Shown piece after piece: positions 55,655 through 64,000 of a stretch of DNA of 64,000 nucleotides (within the stretch, counting starts at the first letter, position 1; every line of letters starts with the position of its first letter). Origin of the DNA: Salaquimonas sp. (GTDB lineage Bacteria > Pseudomonadota > Alphaproteobacteria > Rhizobiales > Rhizobiaceae); contig JAJDOK010000040.1 in assembly GCA_022340185.1 (NCBI GenBank), positions 20,634 through 84,633 of the forward strand, written 5' to 3'. The notes below the pieces were generated by a model, which saw nothing but the letters and a program-made list of their open reading frames with translations, did not search any database and had not been told where the DNA came from. Position numbers and translations under genes: made by a program.

Positions 55655-56653
55655 TCACCTCGGTTTCTTGCCGAACACCTTGACGTATTCGGCTTCGCCG
55701 CCCTTCGCCAGCGCCTTGGCCTGCCTGACCCAGTCCTCGCGCTCGATGCGGCCCTTGAATTTCAGATAATTGTCGACCCACTCGCGCTCGTCCTTCTTCC
55801 ACCTGGCGATCTGCGCATAGGTAAAGATGCCGAGTTCGTGCAGAATGCCCTCGATCTTCGGCCCGACGCCGGAGACCAGCTTCAGATCGTCGGGCCGGGC
55901 CGGCTTTTCGACCGCCGCCGGGCGGTTCTTGTCGTCGAGGGAGGCAATTGGTGTGGCGGCCGGCTTGGCTGTCTTCTTCGGCGCGACGGCGGTTATCGCA
56001 GGCGTTTTCGCGCGCGGCCTGGCGGCGGCATTGCCATTCGCTTTCGTCGGATCGCTCGTGAGCGTGGTCGGTCCGCCGACGGGCGCCGAGTAGATGCGGT
56101 CGATCTGTGGCCCCGGCTTTAATGTATTGCCCTTGCCCGACTCGAAGGCGTCGATGATCTCTTCCAGCCGCTCCGGCGTCAGATCCTCATAGGTGTCCTT
56201 GAAGATCATCACCATCGGTGCGTTGACGCAGGCGCCCTGGCATTCGACCTCTTCCCACGACAGCGTGCCGGCCTCGTTGGTGTGGAACGGCTCGGGATGG
56301 ATCCTCTTCTTGCACAGTTCGATCAGCGCTTCCGATCCGCGCAGCATGCACGGCGTCGTGCCGCAGACCTGCACATGCGCCTTGGTGCCGACCGGTGCCA
56401 GCTGGAACTGCGTATAGAAGGTCGCGACCTCGAGCACGCGGATGAGTGGCATGTCGAGCATGGCGGCGACCTTCTCGATCGCCGGGCGCGTCACCCAGCC
56501 TTCCTGCTCCTGCGCCAGCATCAGTAGCGGGATGACGGCGGAAGCCTGCCTGCCCTTGGGATATTTGGCGATCCACTTCTTCGCTTCAGCGCCCATCGCC
56601 CTCGAATAGGCGAAGGTATCGGGCTGCTCTTCTGCAAGACGACGAACGGACAT
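55655..56653 (-). CDS. nuoE: NADH-quinone oxidoreductase subunit E with C-terminal linker and HhH-like domain
   Basis: FYTQFQLAPVGTKAHVQVCGTTPCMLRGSEALIELC; ECQGACVNAPMVMI; then an Ala/Lys-rich linker and PDDLKLVSGVGPKIEGILHELGI... Confidence 0.95.
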   Translation of the reverse strand: MSVRRLAEEQPDTFAYSRAMGAEAKKWIAKYPKGRQASAVIPLLMLAQEQEGWVTRPAIEKVAAMLDMPLIRVLEVATFYTQFQLAPVGTKAHVQVCGTTPCMLRGSEALIELCKKRIHPEPFHTNEAGTLSWEEVECQGACVNAPMVMIFKDTYEDLTPERLEEIIDAFESGKGNTLKPGPQIDRIYSAPVGGPTTLTSDPTKANGNAAARPRAKTPAITAVAPKKTAKPAATPIASLDDKNRPAAVEKPARPDDLKLVSGVGPKIEGILHELGIFTYAQIARWKKDEREWVDNYLKFKGRIEREDWVRQAKALAKGGEAEYVKVFGKKPR

Positions 56654-57843
56654 TAGCGGTCGACCTCCCCGAACACGATGTCGATGGAACCGAGCACGGC
56701 CGAGACGTCGGCCAGCAGATGGCCCTTGCCGACATAGTCGAGGCCGGCCAGATGTGCGAAGCCCGGTGCCTTGATCTTGCAGCGATAGGGCTTGTTGGAC
56801 CCGTCGGAGACGAGATAGACGCCGAATTCGCCTTTCGGCGCCTCGACCGCCGCATAGACCTCGCCTGCCGGCACGTGGAAGCCTTCGGTGTAGAGCTTGA
56901 AGTGGTGGATCAGCGCTTCCATCGAGCGCTTCATCTCGCCGCGCTTGGGCGGAACAACCTTGTTGTCCATCGCCGAAACCGGCCCCTTGCCTTCCGGTTC
57001 GTTGAGTTTGGTGATGCACTGCTTCATGATCCGCACCGCCTGGCGCATCTCCTCCATGCGGATGAGGTAGCGGTCGAAGCAGTCGCCGTTCTTGCCGATC
57101 GGAATGTCGAAATCCATCTCGTCATAACATTCGTAGGGCTGCGCCTTGCGCAGGTCCCACGCCGCGCCGGAGCCGCGCACCATGACGCCGGAAAAGCCGA
57201 GCGCCCAGGCGTCATCGAGACTGACAAAGCCGATATCGACATTGCGCTGCTTGAAGATGCGGTTGCCCGTCAAGAGCGTATCGAGATCGTCGACCACCTT
57301 CAGGAACGGTTCGCACCAGGCCTCAATGTCGTCGATCAGTTCCTGCGGCAGGTCCTGATGCACGCCGCCCGGCCGGAAATAGGCCGCATGCATGCGGCTG
57401 CCGGAAGCGCGCTCGTAGAACACCATCAGCTTTTCGCGTTCCTCGAAGCCCCATAGCGGCGGGGTGAGCGCGCCGACGTCGAGCGCCTGCGTGGTGATGT
57501 TGAGAAGATGCGACAGGATGCGGCCGATTTCGCTGTAGAGCACCCGGATCAACTGGCCGCGTCGCGGTACTTCCAGACCAAGCAGGCGTTCCACCGCCCG
57601 GCAGAATGCATGTTCCTGGTTCATCGGCGCGACATAGTCGAGCCGGTCGAAATAGGGTACGGCCTGCAGATAGGTCTTGTATTCGATCAGCTTCTCGGTG
57701 CCGCGATGCAATAGCCCGATATGCGGGTCAACGCGTTCGACCACCTCGCCGTCGAGCTCCAGCACGAGACGCAGCACGCCATGCGCGGCCGGATGCTGCG
57801 GGCCGAAATTGATGTTGAAATTGCGGACGTTGTGTTCGGTCAT
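56653..57843 (-). CDS. nuoD: NADH-quinone oxidoreductase subunit D
   Basis: [46 protein letters not shown]-terminal DIVFGEVDR. Confidence 0.97.
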   Translation of the reverse strand: MTEHNVRNFNINFGPQHPAAHGVLRLVLELDGEVVERVDPHIGLLHRGTEKLIEYKTYLQAVPYFDRLDYVAPMNQEHAFCRAVERLLGLEVPRRGQLIRVLYSEIGRILSHLLNITTQALDVGALTPPLWGFEEREKLMVFYERASGSRMHAAYFRPGGVHQDLPQELIDDIEAWCEPFLKVVDDLDTLLTGNRIFKQRNVDIGFVSLDDAWALGFSGVMVRGSGAAWDLRKAQPYECYDEMDFDIPIGKNGDCFDRYLIRMEEMRQAVRIMKQCITKLNEPEGKGPVSAMDNKVVPPKRGEMKRSMEALIHHFKLYTEGFHVPAGEVYAAVEAPKGEFGVYLVSDGSNKPYRCKIKAPGFAHLAGLDYVGKGHLLADVSAVLGSIDIVFGEVDR

Positions 57844-57852
57844 CGTTGCCGC

Positions 57853-58488
57853 CTATTTCGCCTTTTCGTCGCCCTTCGCCTTCTCGTCACCCGGCAGCAC
57901 GTAGTCCGTGCCCTCCCACGGCGACAGGAAGTCGAAATTCCTGAATTCCTGGCGCAGATTGACCGGCTCGTAGACGACGCGCTTGACCTCGTCGTCGTAG
58001 CGCACCTCAGAAAAGCCGGTCAGCGGGAAATCCTTCCTGAGCGGATGGCCGTCAAAACCGTAATCCGTCAGGATCCGGCGCAGATCGGGATGGCCGGTGA
58101 ACAGGATGCCGTAAAGATCGTAGGCTTCGCGTTCGTACCATTCGGCCCCTGGGAAGATGCCGGTGACGCTCGGTACCGGCGTGACACTGTCGGTGGTCAC
58201 CTTGACCCGGACGCGCACATTCTGGCGCGGGCTCAACAGATGATAGACGACGTCGAAACGCTCCTCGCGGTCGGGATAGTCGGCGCCGCAAATGTCGACG
58301 ATCGACCAGAACTGCATCTGCCCGTCGTCGTGCAGCCGCCGCAGGACGTCGACGATCTTTTCGCGCCTGACCGTCAGCGTCAGTTCGCCGAAAGCGAGCA
58401 CCGCGTCGATCAGATCGTCGCCAAGACGTAGCTCGACGAGGCTTTTCATCTCATCGAGGCTTTCGAGCGTTTCCTGGCTGATGGTCAT
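57853..58488 (-). CDS. nuoC: NADH-quinone oxidoreductase subunit C
   Basis: [46 protein letters not shown]. Confidence 0.96.
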   Translation of the reverse strand: MTISQETLESLDEMKSLVELRLGDDLIDAVLAFGELTLTVRREKIVDVLRRLHDDGQMQFWSIVDICGADYPDREERFDVVYHLLSPRQNVRVRVKVTTDSVTPVPSVTGIFPGAEWYEREAYDLYGILFTGHPDLRRILTDYGFDGHPLRKDFPLTGFSEVRYDDEVKRVVYEPVNLRQEFRNFDFLSPWEGTDYVLPGDEKAKGDEKAK

Positions 58489-58517
58489 GACTGGCTTTCT
58501 GGCTGGCCTGGCGGCGA

Positions 58518-59093
58518 TCAGCGTTCGATGGTGCCGGTGCGGCGAATTTTCTTTTGCAGCAGCAGGATGCCGTAGACCAGCGCCTCGGCGGTCGGCGGAC
58601 AGCCGGGCACATAGATGTCGACGGGCACGACCCGGTCGCAGCCGCGCACCACGGCATAGGAATAGTGGTAATAGCCGCCGCCATTGGCGCACGACCCCAT
58701 CGAGATGACGTAGCGCGGCTCCGGCATCTGGTCGTAGACCTTGCGCAGCGCCGGCGCCATCTTGTTGGTCAGCGTGCCGGCGACGATCATCACGTCGGAC
58801 TGGCGTGGAGACGCGCGCGGCGCGAACCCGAAGCGCTCCACATCATAGCGCGGCATCGACGCCTGCATCATCTCCACTGCGCAGCAGGCCAGTCCGAAGG
58901 TCATCCACATCAAGGAGCCGGTGCGCGCCCAGGTGATCAGTTCATCCACCGAGGTGACCAGAAAGCCCCGGTCGGCCAGTTCATCGCTCATCTCGCCGAA
59001 GAACGGGTCATCGGCACCGATCGGCTTGCCGGTCCTGGGGTCGAGCACCCCCTTGGGCGTCGGCGCGATCAGGGTTGCGGAACCGTCACTCAT
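58518..59093 (-). CDS. nuoB: NADH-quinone oxidoreductase subunit B
   Basis: [70 protein letters not shown]. Confidence 0.97.
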   Translation of the reverse strand: MSDGSATLIAPTPKGVLDPRTGKPIGADDPFFGEMSDELADRGFLVTSVDELITWARTGSLMWMTFGLACCAVEMMQASMPRYDVERFGFAPRASPRQSDVMIVAGTLTNKMAPALRKVYDQMPEPRYVISMGSCANGGGYYHYSYAVVRGCDRVVPVDIYVPGCPPTAEALVYGILLLQKKIRRTGTIER

Positions 59094-59136
59094 CGAATTG
59101 CCTCGCAAATCGGGCCTGCCGGAAGGAGACGCGGGA

Positions 59137-59502
59137 TCAATCCCACTCCAGCGCGCCCTTTTTCCACTCGTATATAAAGCCGATCGTCAGAACGGCCAGG
59201 AAGAGCATCATCGACGCATAGCCGAACCAGCCCAGCGTGCCGAACGACACTGCCCAGGGAAACAGGAAGGCCACCTCCAGATCGAAGATGATGAACAGGA
59301 TCGCGACCAGATAGAAACGCACGTCGAACTTCATGCGCGCATCGTCGAAGGCGTCAAAGCCGCATTCATAGGCCGACAGCTTTTCGGGATCGGGAGCCTT
59401 GTAGGCAACGATGAAGGGTGCCACCAGAAGCGCCAGCCCGATCACCGCGGCGATCGCGATGAAGATGGCGATGGGCAGATAGGAAGAAAGTAGAGCCTGC
59501 AT
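59137..59502 (-). CDS. nuoA: NADH-quinone oxidoreductase subunit A
   Basis: [41 protein letters not shown]. Confidence 0.96.
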   Translation of the reverse strand: MQALLSSYLPIAIFIAIAAVIGLALLVAPFIVAYKAPDPEKLSAYECGFDAFDDARMKFDVRFYLVAILFIIFDLEVAFLFPWAVSFGTLGWFGYASMMLFLAVLTIGFIYEWKKGALEWD

Positions 59503-59971
59503 GCCTTTCCCGTCCAGGTACGGCTTTTACCCCAATGACCGACCGCTTCACCCTAACTCGTCGGCCAAGCGATCCGGTCGCGCCTGCCATTGTGGACCCG
59601 GCCTTTGCCTATTGCAACGCAGCATGGGCCCTTTGGCAAGAAATCCGACGATGACGGCGCGAAACCGGTTCGCCGGGTGGGTTATCCCAGCGGCGCCGGC
59701 ATGGCAAGTGTGATACAGGCAAATTTGCGGTGATCGTGACAGTTCCGGCGGGACCGCCCTGCCCCCACGATTTGTCATCCATTCGTATCTCGCTGAAGAC
59801 AAGTTCAGACCATGCCGGCCTGTCGCCGCAAAGCACCGTTTCGGCCGGCTTTGCAGGTGTCTAATGGAATTCCCGGATACGGTGTCGGCGGTGCCCTCAA
59901 TGCGCTTGACTTCGAAAATCGAAGCACGTAATGCAGGCCACCTTGCCGGCGGGGAAAGCCGCCGGTGCCAC

Positions 59972-60048
59972 GCGGGTGTAGCTCAGCTGGTTAGAGTGCC
60001 GGCCTGTCACGCCGGAGGTCGCGGGTTCGAGCCCCGTCACTCGCGCCA
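59972..60048 (+). tRNA. tRNA-Asp (GTC)
   Basis: gcgggtgtagctcagctggttagagtgccggcctgtcacgccggaggtcgcgggttcgagccccgtcactcgcgcca; acceptor GCGGGTG/CACTCGC pairs, anticodon GTC. Confidence 0.97.
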
Positions 60049-60130
60049 TTTCTTTTCCGTTTGCGGTTGCGGTTCGCATCTGGAGCGGGCAGAAATGGCA
60101 GCAGGTCGGTAAAGCGGCCTTTGCATATCC

Positions 60131-60206
60131 GGGCGCTTAGCTCAGCTGGGAGAGCAACTCGTTTACACCGAGTAGGTCGGCGGTTCGAACCCGTCAGCGC
60201 CCACCA
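60131..60206 (+). tRNA. tRNA-Val (TAC)
   Basis: gggcgcttagctcagctgggagagcaactcgtttacaccgagtaggtcggcggttcgaacccgtcagcgcccacca; acceptor GGGCGCT/AGCGCCC, anticodon TAC. Confidence 0.97.
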
Positions 60207-60306
60207 ACAAAATCAAACACTTAGATGAATATGCATTAGCCTGAAACCGGCATAATCTACGCTATATCTACGCAAACTCATTTTGCTAGATCGCTGATCT
60301 ACGCAA

Positions 60307-60560
60307 CTATGTGCGATGCCGATTCCACGCATTCGGTGGGTGAATGCAGATCGACGCCGCCTGCTCGCCGCAGACTGTACACCGCAGTTTGGGCACCAGA
60401 TCGGCCGCCAGCGCGCCGTGCGATCTCCCCAGGCGGATTGCCAGAGCCGGAAAATCAAGCGAACCGCTATGGCCGCAGCGGCCGAAAACACGGTCGCGCA
60501 CCTCGCAATAGGCAATAACGCCGTACCGAGCGTCGACCAGATCGCCGAGCGTGGCGGTTG
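60307..60560 (-). pseudogene. Truncated conserved hypothetical protein fragment (C-terminal part)
   Basis: TATLGDLVDARYGVIAYCEVRDRVFGRCGHSGSLDFPALAIRLGRSHGALAADLVPKLRCTVCGEQ...; no start of its own. Confidence 0.5.
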
Positions 60561-60563
60561 TTC

Positions 60564-60678
60564 TTAGATAGCGGGACCGGCCGCCTTGATCCGCCGCTCG
60601 ATCATCCGCCGTTCGCGATCGATCAGTTCGAGTTCCACAAGCCGGGCAAGGAACTGCACGTGATCCAGCCCCTCGGCC
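60564..60678 (-). mobile_element. IS21-type IstB helper ATPase fragment
   Basis: Minus-strand frame: GLDHVQFLARLVELELIDRERRMIERRIKAAGPAI*, resembling an IstB N-terminal region. Confidence 0.55.
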
Positions 60679-60853
60679 GCGCTGTGCGAGCAGGTCCTCG
60701 ACGTCGCGCAGGCTGATCGAGAACCGGTAATACAACCATACAGAAAGCTGGATAATCTCGGGTGGGAAGCGATGGCGGGAGTAGCTGATCTGGCTCATGA
60801 CGTCACGATAGCAGCTGGACGCGGAAGGGTCAGCGTCTTAACGTGACAATGCC
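60676..60853 (-). mobile_element. IS6-family transposase 5' fragment with one probable terminal inverted repeat end
   Basis: MSQISYSRHRFPPEIIQLSVWLYYRFSISLRDVEDLLAQRG; upstream end reads GGCATTGTCACGTTAAGACGCTGACC on the minus strand. Confidence 0.7.
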
Positions 60854-61107
60854 AACATAAGAGCTCGGCATCAATCAGGAAGAGAACGTTCCTTTCGGAA
60901 CGTTGTCTGGTTATCGCCGACCGGGTTGCCGGTGGTTTTTCAGATTGGAGGAATCACTTTGCCCCCCCGGCCGCCGCGTAACCGATCACCAGATGAAGGC
61001 TTTTCATGAAGTTCCGGCAGACCGATACGACGGTCGTTGCGGTGGCGAAGGCGTCGATTGGCATGATCTTCTGGTACGAGAGGATGGTCGAAACAAAAGC
61101 GGTAAGG

Positions 61108-61566
61108 GTGCAACGAACCTGCAGTCAGGCGCCCATCTGCCTATGCTTGCTTCTGCTTTTTACGCTCCTCGGCACAAATTTGGTCTCCGCACAAAGTGAC
61201 ACGCCGGTCGGCGTCTGGCTGGATGCAAGCAAGCGAATCCAAGTTCAGATTTTCCCCTGCGGCGATCGACTGTGCGGGAAAATCGTTTGGTTCGAGTGGC
61301 CCAACGACGAACAAGGCCTGCCATTGGTTGATTTGAAGAACGAGAATCCAGAGCTCCGCTCTCGGCCCCTTTTGGGACTTGTCGTCCTTCGGGGCCTTAC
61401 CGCTTCCGGCGAGAACACATGGATGGACGGCAAGATATACAATCCGGAGGATGGCATGGACTATGGCGCTGAGATGTCGATCCAAGACAACAGTGCATTG
61501 CGTGTCCGCGTATATGTGCTCCAATCTGTTATGGGCGAGACACAAATTTGGACAAGGGTTCGTTGA
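61108..61566 (+). CDS. DUF2147-family secreted protein
   Basis: GTG start candidate followed by signal peptide ICLCLLLLFTLLGTNLVSAQS, then VGVWLDASKRIQVQIFPCGDRLCGKIVWFEWP...GKIYNPEDGMDYGAEMSIQDNSALRVRVYVLQSVMGETQIWTRV. Start is uncertain; the track starts at 61006. Confidence 0.75.
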   Translation: MQRTCSQAPICLCLLLLFTLLGTNLVSAQSDTPVGVWLDASKRIQVQIFPCGDRLCGKIVWFEWPNDEQGLPLVDLKNENPELRSRPLLGLVVLRGLTASGENTWMDGKIYNPEDGMDYGAEMSIQDNSALRVRVYVLQSVMGETQIWTRVR

Positions 61567-62619
61567 AGATTGTCCGTTCCTTGACGTCGAGGGACACGTT
61601 GCGACGAAACCAGTTCACGTACATGGCTCCGGAAGCGCTCGCCTCGCTTAAAGCGAGGGGTCGGTTCCCGACCTTTGGTCGGCGCAAGGATCATGTTGTG
61701 AAAGCGCAAAACGCGATTCCGACAGCAATCGAGAGCAGCAGTGCGATGCGCGCCTCTGCCCGCTTGGGAAGGCGCCACGAATTGGGCAACTTCGATACTG
61801 CAACGGAAAATGGCATGATCATTCCTTCTGCGCCAGGGTGGAAAAAGAGAATGCCGGTGCGCGTGCCGGTCTGATCATAGGCGGTCCACATTGCGTGCAA
61901 TGCCTCGTTGTCAAAATACGCGGCCCGGATGAAAAACGATGTCCATATTCATTGCCCATCAGTTGGGGCGGGAGCACGGGTACCGTTTCCCAGTCACCGG
62001 TTGCCGACGGTGTTCGCTGTAAGGGCGCCGGGTTCTAACTTTCGGGGGCAATGTGATGTTCATCGTCTCTCACCCATTGGGCTAGTAGTTTCGCCAGACA
62101 GGCTGATATTCCGCACAATACCAACCAGGTCGGCCTTGGCAGCAGCCTCGGAAACTACGCACAGGCGCCGCGGAAGACGTTGGCGCTGCGTCGCGCCGAT
62201 ATCGTTAGGACAGCGATCGGGGTGGTTCGGGCGAAAAAGAAAAGAGGCTCTCCGGAAATCCGAAGAGCCTCAGGTGCCGACGACGCGTGCTGGGGATGAC
62301 AGAGGCGCCGAGGACGGTTCAAATTCATGCAATCGATCGAAATGGATACAACTACTGGTGCGGGGAAAGCGCGTCTACTGAGCCCACGAGTGCATGCAGG
62401 TTTGCACCGTATCCCTCCGATCACTCTTCGTATTGACAAAACAGCTTTTGGTGCTCTTACCATGCCAAGAGGCAATCCAAATGGGGAATGCAGGCTCACC
62501 ACAGACGGCGTTCTACGCTGCCACCCGGGCCAGCAAATTTCAGGCTCAAATCCGTGCCGTGTTCCAACGCAGGCACTGGACCACTAAACGGACCCGGTCA
62601 TCTGACCGCTTGGATCTGA

Positions 62620-63609
62620 ATGTCGATGACCCATCAGTACATCCACGTGGTTGTTCCAAAGGAAGTGGTCGACAACGTCATCGAGGTCGCAGAACGTGAA
62701 GGTGTAACGCTTGGTGGAATCTCGGCCGTCAAAGGTTCGGCTCGCACGGTCTCATTTCTGACGATGCGCAACGCCCAGCAGGGTTTGCTCGACGACTTGC
62801 AGCGCACGCTACACAACACGGCAGACTGGAAGATCGCCATCAGCCCGGTCGACGCCGTAGTGACGAAATCGCATGAGGAGGAAAATGGGGAGGCCGAGAT
62901 TGCGGAAACCCGCGAAGAATTGCTCTCGCAGATTTCGCGCAACGCCGGCCTTACGCCGACTTACTTGACGCTGGTTACGATTTCCGCCCTCGTCGCTGCG
63001 TTCGGCATGATCGGCAATGATGTGACCGTCATCATTGGCGCGATGGTGATCGCCCCCCTGCTCGGTCCGTTGCTTGGCTCCATTCTCGGTGTGTCGCTGG
63101 GCGAGCGTGGCCTGATTGCCCAAGCCATGAAGGCGAGCGCCACCGGCATCGCGCTGGCCGTGGCCATTGGCGCGGCGATGGGCGTTATCCTGCCTTTCGA
63201 CGTTGCGACACCGGCGCTGGCTGCGCGTGCCTCGGTCGGCTTCCAGAACATCGCGCTGGCGCTTGCCGCCGGAGCCGCTGCCGCATTGTCACTGACCGCC
63301 GGCGCGGCCTCGATCCTCGTCGGCGTCATGGTCGCCGTCGCCCTAATGCCGCCGGCAGCTGCGATCGGCCTTTTTGTGGGCAAGGCGCAATGGCTTATGG
63401 CAGTCGATGCCCTGCTACTGCTGGCGGTCAACCTTGCCGCAGTGCACCTTTCGGGGCAACTCGTCTTCCTGGTGCGCGGCGTCAAGCCCCGCACCCGCTA
63501 CCGGCAGGCCAAGGTCCGGCAGCCCATCCGCTTTTCGCTCACCATCTCCGGCGCACTGCTTTTGGTGTTGGCATTGCTGATCGGTTACCAGGTCCTCTCG
63601 GGCAAGTGA
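62620..63609 (+). CDS. DUF389 / TIGR00341-like membrane protein
   Basis: TPTYLTLVTISALVAAFGMIGNDVTVIIGAMVIAPLLGPLLGSILGVSLG... and several further TM segments. Confidence 0.88.
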   Translation: MSMTHQYIHVVVPKEVVDNVIEVAEREGVTLGGISAVKGSARTVSFLTMRNAQQGLLDDLQRTLHNTADWKIAISPVDAVVTKSHEEENGEAEIAETREELLSQISRNAGLTPTYLTLVTISALVAAFGMIGNDVTVIIGAMVIAPLLGPLLGSILGVSLGERGLIAQAMKASATGIALAVAIGAAMGVILPFDVATPALAARASVGFQNIALALAAGAAAALSLTAGAASILVGVMVAVALMPPAAAIGLFVGKAQWLMAVDALLLLAVNLAAVHLSGQLVFLVRGVKPRTRYRQAKVRQPIRFSLTISGALLLVLALLIGYQVLSGK

Positions 63610-64000
63610 CGGTGCGCTCACCTACACTGCGAGCGGCATGGCCGCGCCGAGGAAATGGTGACGGATCGCTTCCGCTCCTATGGCGCTGCGCTCATCCCGA
63701 TCATGTCCTCGTCGACCTTCGCAACAACAGCGTCCGCATCGTCGGACCGGCCGCCAGGGAAGAGAAGGCCGAATGGGAGATGTGGATGAAACGAAAGGCC
63801 GAGTGCGAAGCCGAAATCGCCGAGCTGCGCCAGCAGCTCGACCAGCCCGACTACCCTTACCGCAAACAGGTCGAGGAAGACATCGAGCACGAAGTGAAGA
63901 TCCTCGCGATCGTCAGTCGACCGTGAACTATCCGCAAGCCGTTGATATGTCTGGCTGACTGGCTTCTCCAAGCATGTTCAGTCCCGGCATTTGATGGATT

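Noticed and set aside
60881-60925. EcfG/RpoE2-type promoter (GGAAC-N16-18-GTT) before the DUF2147 gene
   Set aside because: GGAAC is present but no GTT element occurs at the required spacing.
62394-62699. 101-aa ORF upstream of the DUF389 gene
   Set aside because: Runs out of frame into the DUF389 start region; no recognisable domain.

Overview
This 64 kb window is a chromosomal segment from an alphaproteobacterium, probably Hyphomicrobiales (Rhizobiales), judged by gene order and protein types. Most of it is dense housekeeping DNA: tpiA / ppiD-trpDC-moaC-moeA-lexA / comEC / gltX / gltA; the envelope and translation cluster lpxB-lpxI-lpxA-fabZ-lpxD-bamA-rseP-cdsA-uppS-frr-pyrH-tsf-rpsB; an SLC13 permease; dnaE; a GCS2-CBS fusion; lolD-lolC-proS; mce-rnj-birA; and a complete nuoA-N operon. 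The last ~4 kb is accessory: tRNA-Asp, tRNA-Val, mosaic mobile-element debris, a DUF2147 protein and a DUF389 membrane protein. The most interesting signal is too short for the supplied ORF track. A perfect alphaproteobacterial LexA box (GTTC-N7-GTTC, 34491..34505) lies just upstream of a 32-codon ORF encoding a predicted single-pass membrane peptide (34332..34430, minus), directly before dnaE. This looks like a SidA-type SOS-induced cell-division inhibitor. Other notable observations are a promoter-to-terminator orphan sRNA candidate (40311..40482), two extra genes inside the nuo operon (DUF3291 and an 85-aa membrane protein), a shared C-terminal helix-hairpin-helix domain on ribosomal protein S2 and NuoE, and clustered LexA half-sites at lexA. 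All calls come from reading the sequence; no database searches were run.
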